Assembly: GCA_049514335.1 (NCBI GenBank)
Contig: JBEKVE010000156.1
Span: 1-7,448 of the forward strand
DNA from: JBEKVE01 sp049514335
GTDB taxonomy: Bacteria > Actinomycetota > Acidimicrobiia > Acidimicrobiales > UBA8190
Length of the DNA: 7,448 nt
Direction: 5' to 3'
Position 1 is the first letter of the stretch, and each line of letters opens with the position of its first letter. Shown one piece after another: positions 1-5,825 of the stretch. The notes below the pieces were generated by a model that saw only the letters and a list, made by a program, of their open reading frames with translations, ran no database searches and was not told where the DNA came from. The position numbers were made by a program, and so were the translations under genes.

Positions 1-18
1 AGCCCGATGACACGGGCT
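1..18 (-). terminator. Hairpin downstream of the membrane-protein gene, possible terminator
   Basis: AGCCCG (1-6) and CGGGCT (13-18) form a perfect 6-bp stem around a 6-nt loop. The hairpin begins 14 bases past the stop codon of the minus-strand membrane-protein gene, where a terminator would be expected. No T-rich tract is visible before the window ends, and the stem may continue outside the window. Weak intrinsic terminators without a U-tract are common in high-GC actinobacteria. Confidence 0.45.
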
Positions 19-32
19 GAGCCGTTTGCGCG

Positions 33-1580
33 TCAGCGCACAGCACGGAACACCACAGCGGTGCGCGAGCGCCACGCCGTGCGCCACCGCCGGTCGTGCC
101 CGAGGTAGATCGACAGGGCCTGGTCGGGCGGCCACAGCACGTAGGCCACGTGGTAGGCGCGCAGCACGGGGTCTGGATCGACGCTCAGCTCGTCGATGGC
201 CAGGTACCGCGCCAGCACGCCGTCGTCGGTGTAGAGCTCGGTGCGACCGTCGACGAACACGCGCCGGCCCGCCCAGTCGAGGTAGTCGTTCCACAGGTAG
301 GTGGAGAAGATCCGCCCGGGGTGGTGCGACAGGTACGCCACCGCCGCCACCGGCACGCTCGGGGCGGGCTGCCCCGCCGGGTACCACGGGCCCTGGAGCA
401 TCGACAGCCCGAGGAGGGCGGTGAGGGGCCACACGAGCAGGCTCGGCCGCAGGCGCTCCTCTCCGATGGGAGAGCATCGTGCCGCCAGGGCGCACCACGC
501 CACGGCGAAGTACGGGATGAAGCGCTCGGCCTCCAGGCTCGACACGAGCAGGAAGGCGGCCAGCACGAGCTCGACGGCGGGGAGCGATCCCCTCGCCAGC
601 ACCACGTAGGCCCCCGTGACGACCAGGGGGACGACCACCACGGCCAGGATCCCGAGGTCGTGGAAGTCCGGTGACTGCCATTCGGTCACGAGGGCGCGCA
701 CCGTGGTGTTGAAGGTGACGCCCAGGGCACTGGCGTAGACCCCGGTGCCGAACGGGTTCACGAGCGTGGCCGCGCCCGAGAGCACGAAGGTGAGCGCGAT
801 GGGCGTCCGGCCGAGCGGCTCGATCGACAGCCTCCCCCACCCCTTTGCCAGCCACGCCGCCACCACCTCGAGCAACAGGACGCCGAGACCGAGCAGGAAG
901 CTTCCGTGGAGGTTGGCCCACAGCACGAAGAGGACGGGCACGGGCCACAACCACGCTCGCCTGGTCCGGGCCAGGGTGAGCAGGAGCAGGAGCAGGGCCA
1001 GGAAGAAGTAGCTGAACATCTGCGGACGGTCGTCGAGGAACAGCGTCACCGCCGCGCCGACCTCGACGCACAGCAGGCCCGTCCACGTCCACCCCGCCCC
1101 GACCAGCCGGGACCGCACCGCCACCGTCAGGACGGTGAGCGACGCCAGGCCGGCCGACAGCAGCCAGAAGGCCACCGGCCCCACGCTGCGCACCGACTGG
1201 GCCAGCACGACGTCGTAGCCCCACTCCGGCGAGATCCACGATCTCCCCGCCACGGTGTAGGAGAAGACGTCGTGGGTGATGACGCGGTGGTGGTCGAGCA
1301 TCCACACCCCGGCGGCCCGGTGCCAGAAGGTGTCGTCGACCACGCCGCTGCGCAGCGCGTCGCGCCACGCCAGGAGGCACCCGGCCACCACCCCCACCAC
1401 CCCCACGGGCAGGGCGAGGGCACGGGGGCCCAGGCGTCGCGGCGTGCCCCCGGCACGGCGAACGGCGTGGCGCGGCGTCGAAGGCGGGGCCGAAGCGTCG
1501 GCCGTGGGAAGCGCCGCAGGATCGGACGGACCCGCCGGCGCGGGCGGGGTGGGCGCCTGGGTCCAACGGCCTGGCGGCAC
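33..1580 (-). CDS. Polytopic membrane protein, GT-C glycosyltransferase-like
   Basis: This 515-residue protein has about 9-11 hydrophobic membrane segments, a Pro/Ala-rich cytoplasmic N-terminus (about residues 1-50) and a soluble C-terminal part (about 415-515). An Asp pair (DDTFWHRAAG, about 82-91) sits in the first loop after the first membrane segment, where GT-C enzymes (PMT/ArnT type) keep their catalytic acid. Other motifs are SPEWGYD (about 117-123), DDRPQMFSY (183-191), WANLHGSFLLG (221-231), NPFG (275-278), EWQSPDFHD (300-308), ERFIPYF (352-358), YLWNDYLDW (428-436) and VFVDGRTELY (441-450). Together they match a widespread bacterial membrane family usually annotated only as hypothetical. 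A role in moving sugar from a lipid carrier to an outward-facing acceptor is inference. The start is the GTG at 1580, because AAGGAGG lies 6 nt upstream of it. An ATG at 1703 in the same frame has no such site and would add a low-complexity extension. The gene stands alone and is divergent from the DUF6390 gene. Confidence 0.85.
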   Translation of the reverse strand: MPPGRWTQAPTPPAPAGPSDPAALPTADASAPPSTPRHAVRRAGGTPRRLGPRALALPVGVVGVVAGCLLAWRDALRSGVVDDTFWHRAAGVWMLDHHRVITHDVFSYTVAGRSWISPEWGYDVVLAQSVRSVGPVAFWLLSAGLASLTVLTVAVRSRLVGAGWTWTGLLCVEVGAAVTLFLDDRPQMFSYFFLALLLLLLTLARTRRAWLWPVPVLFVLWANLHGSFLLGLGVLLLEVVAAWLAKGWGRLSIEPLGRTPIALTFVLSGAATLVNPFGTGVYASALGVTFNTTVRALVTEWQSPDFHDLGILAVVVVPLVVTGAYVVLARGSLPAVELVLAAFLLVSSLEAERFIPYFAVAWCALAARCSPIGEERLRPSLLVWPLTALLGLSMLQGPWYPAGQPAPSVPVAAVAYLSHHPGRIFSTYLWNDYLDWAGRRVFVDGRTELYTDDGVLARYLAIDELSVDPDPVLRAYHVAYVLWPPDQALSIYLGHDRRWRTAWRSRTAVVFRAVR

Positions 1581-1586
1581 CTCTGG

Positions 1587-1593
1587 CCTCCTT
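1587..1593 (-). promoter_or_regulatory. Ribosome binding site fixing the membrane-protein start
   Basis: On the minus strand AAGGAGG is followed by a 6-nt spacer and an in-frame GTG at 1580-1578. This near-perfect anti-16S match places the start 41 codons inside the longest possible reading frame. Confidence 0.75.
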
Positions 1594-1742
1594 GGGCAGG
1601 CCGGTGGCGCGCTGGGACGCGCTCCGCCCGACGCGGTGACGGTCCGGCGCTCGGCCGGCCCCGACCATGATCGCGTGCAGGGCGCGCCGACCGGCGCATC
1701 CACGGGCCCGCCCCGCTCAGTGGGTCCCGGCGGGCGGCTGCC

Positions 1743-1748
1743 TACACT
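1743..1748 (+). promoter_or_regulatory. -10-like element (TACACT) for the DUF6390 gene
   Basis: TACACT fits the actinobacterial TANNNT -10 pattern and ends 8 bases before the ATG at 1757. A transcript starting 6-9 bases downstream would begin at or next to the A of the start codon, giving a leaderless mRNA. Consistent with this, no Shine-Dalgarno sequence is present directly upstream of the ATG. No good -35 hexamer was found at the usual spacing. Confidence 0.5.
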
Positions 1749-1756
1749 CGGCGCCG

Positions 1757-2485
1757 ATGGAGCCCGGGCCCGTCCTGTTCGCGCGTTACGCCTATCCCCC
1801 CAACGCCCTCGGCTACTGCGGCCCCGCCGATCCCGACGGCCTCCTCGGCGCCGTGGACCAGGGTGACCTCGAAGAGCTGTCGCAGCGCGCCGCGTCCTTC
1901 ACCGGGGCCTGGCCCTACCTGCGGGCCATCGCCGGCGCCAACGGCATCGCCGATCCCCTCGATCGGCGGGTCGTGGATGCCTACTGGGTGGGCAACCCCA
2001 TGCTCGACGCGGTCGGCGAGGAGGACCTCGCCGGCGCCGCCGCCGCCGCGGCCGGCTCCCCGGCGGACCCGGCGTGGGCCGCCGCCGGCACCGGCGGGGC
2101 GCTCGCGCACCACAGCTTCCACGTGTTCGCCGTCTACCCGTGGCTGCGCCTGTTGCGCGCCGGGCGGGAGGAGCCGGCGCTCACCGTCCTCGACCGGTGC
2201 CGCATCCGATGGGGAACGGTCGATGCCGTGGCCACCGACACCGTGCGGGTGCGTTGCGCTCCCCTGTGCGTGCGCCAGGGCCGGCTCGTCCTCGGCCCGC
2301 AGCGCACCGAGGAGGTGCGCTTCGGCGTCGGCGGCATCGATGGCGTCGGGCTCGTGCAGGGGCTCGCACCGGGTGACACGGTGTCGATGCACTGGGACTG
2401 GGTATGCGAGCGTCTCGACGCCACCCGGGCGTCGACGCTTCAGTCCTGCACGCTCCACAACCTGGCGGTCGTGAACGACGCGTGA
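1757..2485 (+). CDS. DUF6390-type protein of unknown function
   Basis: This 242-residue soluble protein has no signal peptide or membrane segment. I recognise it as the actinobacterial DUF6390 family from its N-terminal signature LFARYAYPPNALGYCGP (7-23). Other likely conserved blocks are RRVVDAYWVGNPML (70-83), HHSFHVFAVYPW (118-129), CRIRWGTV (148-155), MHWDWVCERL (211-220) and CTLHNL (231-236). It has six cysteines (21, 148, 167, 171, 217, 231) and a His-rich block at 118-122, which could bind a metal, but no known metal site is evident. Residues 91-114 are Ala/Gly-rich and probably a variable linker. The ATG at 1757 is chosen because the family signature begins just after it and a -10 element ends 8 bases upstream; extending to an in-frame ATG at 1667 would run through the promoter region. 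I have a weak, unverified association of this family with actinobacterial [NiFe]-hydrogenase loci. No hydrogenase gene is in this window, and no function is assigned. Confidence 0.82.
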   Translation: MEPGPVLFARYAYPPNALGYCGPADPDGLLGAVDQGDLEELSQRAASFTGAWPYLRAIAGANGIADPLDRRVVDAYWVGNPMLDAVGEEDLAGAAAAAAGSPADPAWAAAGTGGALAHHSFHVFAVYPWLRLLRAGREEPALTVLDRCRIRWGTVDAVATDTVRVRCAPLCVRQGRLVLGPQRTEEVRFGVGGIDGVGLVQGLAPGDTVSMHWDWVCERLDATRASTLQSCTLHNLAVVNDA

Positions 2486-2739
2486 CGCTGTGACGGTGGC
2501 GCCGGTGCTGCGGCGCCACCGTGTCCGACCTTGGACGGCGGCGAGCCGCCCAGTCCCCCTCGGCCGGGACAACCGGCGCGCCGGGGACGAACCTGTGCAA
2601 CGGCGGGCCGATCCGATACCGGGACCGGAACGGGCCCCGACCCGGGGGACGGCGCCAGGGCGCCGGTCGACGCGGCCAGGGCGATGGCCAATGCCACCAG
2701 GCTCGTGCCCAGGACCACCTCCATGACCATGTTCGTCAC
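2440..2739 (-). CDS. Possible small single-pass membrane protein
   Basis: This tentative 99-residue frame starts at the GTG at 2739, with GGAGGT (2744-2749) 4 nt upstream. Residues 1-30 give a short N-terminus and one hydrophobic helix (VVLGTSLVALAIALAASTGA, about 8-27). A Pro/Val/Gly-rich stretch (about 29-42) follows, then an Arg/Gly-rich tail that looks non-coding. The helix behind a plausible ribosome binding site supports a real small membrane or secreted protein. Against it, the C-terminal half is low complexity, runs through the hairpin at 2493-2522 and overlaps the end of the convergent DUF6390 gene by 46 bases. An in-frame ATG at 2751, overlapping the binding site, is an alternative start. 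I recognise no family. The true gene, if any, may be shorter after a sequencing or frameshift change. Confidence 0.35.
   Translation of the reverse strand: MTNMVMEVVLGTSLVALAIALAASTGALAPSPGSGPVPVPVSDRPAVAQVRPRRAGCPGRGGLGGSPPSKVGHGGAAAPAPPSQRHASFTTARLWSVQD
2493..2522 (+). terminator. Perfect 11-bp hairpin after the DUF6390 gene
   Basis: ACGGTGGCGCC (2493-2503) pairs perfectly with GGCGCCACCGT (2512-2522) around an 8-nt loop. It begins 8 bases after the DUF6390 stop codon. There is no U-tract, which is usual for high-GC actinobacterial terminators. Because the stem is symmetric it could also act on transcripts from the opposite strand, although the possible small minus-strand gene reads through it. 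Confidence 0.75.
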
Positions 2740-2812
2740 GCCGACCTCCATTGCTCTGTAGACAAGTGTCGTCGCGCCCCGTTCCGGCCAGCAGGGTCGA
2801 AAGTCATCCCCC

Positions 2813-2827
2813 GCCGGTCCGACCGGC
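2813..2827 (-). terminator. Hairpin downstream of the Usp-like gene, possible operon terminator
   Basis: GCCGGT (2813-2818) and ACCGGC (2822-2827) form a 6-bp stem with a 3-nt loop, starting 44 bases past the stop of the Usp-like gene. The overlapping palindrome at 2822-2831 offers an alternative fold. On the minus strand the stem is followed by a G-run and only a TTT, so it would be a weak intrinsic terminator. Confidence 0.4.
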
Positions 2828-2871
2828 CGGTTCGAGGTCCCCACCCGTCTCCACGACGACGGGATCCGACA

Positions 2872-3561
2872 TCACGTGCCTGGTCGGAGCGTCTCCACCC
2901 ACGGCAGTGGCAGGAGGAGATGGGGAACGGTGATCCCCCCCTGCAGCACGGACCGCAACAGCGGCGCCCGGTCGGAGGACGCGTCGTGGTGCCACACCAT
3001 GATCACGAGATCAGCGCCCATGGCGAAGGTGGCGAACTCGTGCTCAGGATCACCGGTCACCACGGTCAACGTCTCGGGCCCCGCGCCGTGTCGCCGACGC
3101 ATCTCGTCGAACCACTGGTCCGCATTGTGGCCCGATCCCTCCCACATCCTGGGCTGATTGTCCTCGGTGAGGACCAGGAGGATGCCGGGTCGGAACCCCG
3201 CCACCAGCAGGGCCTCCATCACGACGCGCGTGGCAACGGCCATTTCGTCGCTGGCGTCCGACACGATGAGCGCCCGCGGCGACGGGGCGCGCCCGGGCCC
3301 GCTGGCCCCGTCGGGCGGAGGCAGGACGAGAACCGGGCCCGGCAGCCCCGACGCCCGTGCCAACAACGCCGCCACGGCGGCGCGCCCACGCGGTCCTCTG
3401 TGCAGGACGACGACGTCAGGAGGGAGGACGAGCGCCTCCGACACCCGAGCCACCAGCCCGGCCCACTCCCCCGCACCATCCCCCGCCCCGGCTCCGTCGG
3501 ACAGGCGGCGGCGTGCAACGACCACCGGTTGCGGCGACTTCGGTGTGGTGCTGCTGGTCAC
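2872..3561 (-). CDS. Universal-stress-protein-like protein, degenerate
   Basis: This 229-residue soluble protein ends the four-gene operon. Residues about 95-220 read as one Usp (Rossmann-like alpha/beta) domain: strand RALIVSDASDE (96-106), helix to about 121, strand GILLVLTED (126-134), a Trp/Asp-rich insert (135-155), strand ETLTVVTG (163-170), GADLVIMVW (182-190) and a final strand VPHLLLPLP (212-220). Residues about 49-82 (PDVVVLHRGPRGR, then GPVLVLPP) resemble the end of another Usp domain, so this may be a tandem Usp whose first domain has shrunk. The ATP-binding pattern G-X2-G-X9-G(S/T) is absent from the C-terminal domain, so nucleotide binding is doubtful. The start is the GTG at 3561, which overlaps the GH65 stop (GTGA) and has AAGGAGG 7 nt upstream, implying translational coupling. 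The Usp call rests on fold-like pattern, not strong motif identity. Confidence 0.68.
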   Translation of the reverse strand: MTSSTTPKSPQPVVVARRRLSDGAGAGDGAGEWAGLVARVSEALVLPPDVVVLHRGPRGRAAVAALLARASGLPGPVLVLPPPDGASGPGRAPSPRALIVSDASDEMAVATRVVMEALLVAGFRPGILLVLTEDNQPRMWEGSGHNADQWFDEMRRRHGAGPETLTVVTGDPEHEFATFAMGADLVIMVWHHDASSDRAPLLRSVLQGGITVPHLLLPLPWVETLRPGT

Positions 3562-5813
3562 GGAAGGGCCTCCTTCGCCTGGACCTGCTCCTGGACCGGC
3601 TCACGTCCGTCGGCCCGCTCGACCCAGCGGCCGGGGGGGTCCACCGCCACGGCGGGGCCGGACCCGACTCGGACCCTGACGGGCGTCGCGCTCCGGACGT
3701 GCACCCGGTCGGTCCGGCACCGAAGCTGCAGGATGCGCCCGTGCCACCGGATCCGGAGTCGCAACTCGCCCCAGTCCTCCGGAACATGGGGGTCCATGAC
3801 CAACGCGTCGTCGTCGGGCCCGATCACCCTGATGCCGGCGAAGCCCATGACGAGTGCTTGCCACAGGCCGCCCAGCGTGGCCAGGTGCAAGCCACCGGCG
3901 GTGGTGCCGGTGAGGTCGTCCAAGTCCACCCGTTGTGCGATGTCGAGGAAGGCGACGGCCTGGTCCAGCCGGCCCAGTCGGGCCAGGAGCCCGGCGTGGA
4001 TGGCTGGCGACAGCGAGCTCCCGTGGGCGGTGCGGGGCAGGTAGTAATCCATGTCGTGTGCCAAGGTCCCGGGCGGTCCGACCTCGGGCAGCACGTGGTG
4101 CGCCATGAGGACGTCGGCCTGCTTGATGATCTGGGAGCGCGATACGCGCTCGTGCCCGAGCACCAGATCGGCGGCGACGGGCACGGGCCCGACGTCACGC
4201 ACCAGGAGTGGTTCGAGCAGGTCGAAGCCCGAGAATTGCTCGTGCCGTCCGGTGGCGGGGTCGAACCCGTCCACCATGGCCGTGCCGAGCGCGCGCCAGT
4301 GGTGGGCCTCGTCGTGCTCCTCGGGCGACCCGCGCCGCTCCACCACATCGGCGGCTCGCGCCATGTTCCACGCCGCCATCTGGTTGGTGAAGGCGTTGTC
4401 GTCCACGTTCTCGTGGTACTCGTCGGGTCCGATCACGTGGTCGATGTGCCCTCGCCCGTCGCCGTCGAGCCGCACCCGGCTGGCCCAGTACCGAGCGGTG
4501 TCGGTGAGCAGGCGTCGGCCAGGACCGTCGAGGAGGCGCCAGCTGCCCGTCCAGGCGGCGAGGTGCCAGGCGGCCCAGGCCACATCGGCGGTGATGTGCT
4601 CCTCGAGGGCGCCCGTGCGGATGGCCGTGAGCTCCCCCCGGCTGTCGATGCCGCTCGTGGGTGTCACGTCGTCACCGTCGTGGCCCGACTCCCACGGGAA
4701 GCGAATGCCGGCTCTGCCGCAGGCGAGGGCGGCCCGCCGCGCCGCGGGAATACGACGGATCCGGTACTCGAGCATGGCACGGGCCGCGGTGGGGTGGGTC
4801 CCAGCCATCACGGGCAGCACGAACATGTCTGCATCCCAGAAGACGTGCCCCGAATACGCCGGACCCGTGAGCCCCCGGGCGCCGACGCCGGCCTCGCCCC
4901 GGTCCGACACCGAACTCATGAGATGGAACAACGCCAGCCGCACCGACTGCGTGAGCTCGTGGTCGCCGACGATCTCGACGTCAGCCTCCGACCACCGTCG
5001 CGCCCACACCGCCTCCTGCTCGGCCAACAAGACGACGGCGCCAGCCTGGCGGGCCCGGCCGTGGGCGGTGGCGGCCGCCTTGCGACTGGGTGACCGTCGG
5101 GTGGAGGTGGCGAAGGTCGAGATGCGCACCAGGTGCGTCAGGCCGTCTTCGCCGGCACATCCGGGGTGGTCACGTACCGTCTCCAGGATTGCGGTCACCC
5201 CGCCGCCGGTCGCCGTGCGCAGGTCGACGAGCTCGTGTTCACCCGACACCTCGAGCACTCGAGAGTTGCCCTGCGCCACGAGGACGTCGGTTCCGGGACG
5301 CCCGAGACACGCCCACCGGGCCGTGCGCAGTGTCGTGCCGTCATCGGCCGTGACGTCGCGCCACAGCACACCCCTTCGCAGGTCGAGCACGCGCATGCCG
5401 CCCAGGGGACCGGCGTGCTGGCCCAGCGTGGCCCAGCTGCGCAGCACGAGCAGCGACTCGCCGCCCTCGGTCCGGTCGTACACGCCCGCCACGTACACGC
5501 CCGGCGTGGCGTCGGCGCCGTCCTCCTCGAGACTGCCGCGGGTCCCGGTGACCCCGTCGGAGAGGCTCAGGAGGCTCTCGTACACACGCAGCATCCCCGG
5601 GGGACCGTCGGGCACCACCAGGTACCACGACGAACCCCGTTCGACCTGGTCCGGGAGAGGCTGCTCGGAGAGCACACCCCGGACCTCGTCGGCGAGGCCG
5701 TCCGGGGCGGTGCCGTCAGGGGCGGCGCCGTCCGCCGACGCGTCGGCGTGAGACCCGGCTGCGACGGCCACGAGGGCAGGGGCACCCGGTGCCTCGCCCT
5801 CGGCCCCTTCCAT
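3558..5813 (-). CDS. Glycoside hydrolase family 65 protein (probable alpha-glucosyl disaccharide phosphorylase)
   Basis: This 751-residue protein has the usual GH65 length and domain order. Residues 1-45 are a variable Ala/Asp/Pro linker. An N-terminal beta-sandwich follows, with GTRGSLEEDG (about 90-99) and GVYVAGVYDR (105-114), then an (alpha/alpha)6 barrel. Barrel motifs are SGHVFWDADMF (321-331), FPWESGHDGDDVTP (372-385), HITADVAWAAWH (406-417), VIGPDEYHENVDDNAFTNQM (460-479) with catalytic general acid Glu465, IIKQADVL (562-569), YYLPRTAHGSSLSPAIHAGL (590-609) and GGLHLATLGGLWQALVMGFAG (640-660). In characterised GH65 phosphorylases an HxSSLS loop binds phosphate, so phosphorolysis to beta-glucose 1-phosphate is likely. 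The adjacent phosphoglucomutase-type gene agrees. The FPWES and WDAD segments also recall GH65 hydrolases (acid trehalase, glucosylgalactosylhydroxylysine glucosidase), so hydrolysis is not excluded. The substrate (trehalose, maltose, kojibiose, nigerose or other) cannot be told from motifs. I chose the ATG at 5813, with AAGGCGG 5 nt upstream; a GTG at 5828 overlapping the previous stop is the alternative. No signal peptide, so cytoplasmic. Confidence 0.92.
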   Translation of the reverse strand: MEGAEGEAPGAPALVAVAAGSHADASADGAAPDGTAPDGLADEVRGVLSEQPLPDQVERGSSWYLVVPDGPPGMLRVYESLLSLSDGVTGTRGSLEEDGADATPGVYVAGVYDRTEGGESLLVLRSWATLGQHAGPLGGMRVLDLRRGVLWRDVTADDGTTLRTARWACLGRPGTDVLVAQGNSRVLEVSGEHELVDLRTATGGGVTAILETVRDHPGCAGEDGLTHLVRISTFATSTRRSPSRKAAATAHGRARQAGAVVLLAEQEAVWARRWSEADVEIVGDHELTQSVRLALFHLMSSVSDRGEAGVGARGLTGPAYSGHVFWDADMFVLPVMAGTHPTAARAMLEYRIRRIPAARRAALACGRAGIRFPWESGHDGDDVTPTSGIDSRGELTAIRTGALEEHITADVAWAAWHLAAWTGSWRLLDGPGRRLLTDTARYWASRVRLDGDGRGHIDHVIGPDEYHENVDDNAFTNQMAAWNMARAADVVERRGSPEEHDEAHHWRALGTAMVDGFDPATGRHEQFSGFDLLEPLLVRDVGPVPVAADLVLGHERVSRSQIIKQADVLMAHHVLPEVGPPGTLAHDMDYYLPRTAHGSSLSPAIHAGLLARLGRLDQAVAFLDIAQRVDLDDLTGTTAGGLHLATLGGLWQALVMGFAGIRVIGPDDDALVMDPHVPEDWGELRLRIRWHGRILQLRCRTDRVHVRSATPVRVRVGSGPAVAVDPPGRWVERADGREPVQEQVQAKEALP
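3569..3575 (-). promoter_or_regulatory. Ribosome binding site of the Usp-like gene
   Basis: AAGGAGG on the minus strand lies 7 nt before the GTG at 3561, inside the last codons of the GH65 gene. It fixes the start and supports coupled translation of the two proteins. Confidence 0.75.
5704..5733. repeat. 15-bp tandem duplication in the GH65 N-terminal linker
   Basis: The 15-base units 5704-5718 and 5719-5733 differ at two positions. They encode two copies of a five-residue Asp-Gly-Xaa-Ala-Pro unit in the variable linker before the GH65 catalytic part. This looks like slippage in a non-conserved region. Confidence 0.6.
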
Positions 5814-5818
5814 GGGCT

Positions 5819-5825
5819 CCGCCTT
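5819..5825 (-). promoter_or_regulatory. Ribosome binding site deciding the GH65 start
   Basis: AAGGCGG on the minus strand (one mismatch to AAGGAGG) lies 5 nt before the ATG at 5813. The alternative GTG at 5828 has no comparable site at a workable distance. Confidence 0.5.

Larger units (their letters stand above)
1581..1756. other. Divergent intergenic region between the membrane protein and the DUF6390 gene
   Basis: These 176 bases separate two divergently transcribed genes and should hold promoters for both. On the plus side there is a good -10-like hexamer at 1743-1748. On the minus side only the ribosome binding site is clear; I could not find a convincing -10/-35 pair in this very GC-rich stretch. 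No tRNA, riboswitch or long palindrome was seen. Confidence 0.55.
2486..2871. other. Gene-poor region between the DUF6390 gene and the stress operon
   Basis: This 386-base stretch lies between two convergent transcription units. It holds the terminator hairpin at 2493-2522, the tentative small membrane ORF, a GCCGGT/ACCGGC hairpin at 2813-2827 and a 10-bp palindrome ACCGGCCGGT at 2822-2831. A poor match to a DevR/DosR-type inverted repeat lies at 2794-2807. No RNA gene, mobile element or other reading frame with coding character was seen. Confidence 0.5.

Noticed and set aside
1387..1404. Two tandem copies of a 9-base unit (ACCACCCCC)
   Set aside because: It encodes Gly-Val-Val repeats in the first membrane helix of the membrane protein; explained by codon use in a hydrophobic segment.
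1581..1703. 41-codon N-terminal extension of the membrane protein to an upstream ATG
   Set aside because: The extension is low complexity and lacks a ribosome binding site, whereas the GTG at 1580 has AAGGAGG at 6 nt.
2036..2100. GCC/GCG-rich stretch in the DUF6390 gene
   Set aside because: It is an Ala/Gly-rich linker in frame, not a separate repeat element.
1742..2572. Minus-strand frame opposite the DUF6390 gene
   Set aside because: Gly/Arg-rich shadow; the plus-strand frame has the family signature and its own promoter element.
2521..4044. Plus-strand frame of 507 codons across the gene-poor stretch, the Usp-like gene and the GH65 end
   Set aside because: It spans two real minus-strand genes and their intergenic DNA; its composition is Arg/Pro-rich without motifs.
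3357..5093. Long plus-strand open frame (578 codons) opposite the GH65 gene
   Set aside because: It is antisense to a gene with clear GH65 motifs, has no recognisable domain, and such long frames arise opposite high-GC coding sequence.
4051..5751. Another long plus-strand frame (566 codons) opposite the GH65 gene
   Set aside because: Ser/Arg/Pro-rich translation with no family features, fully antisense to GH65.
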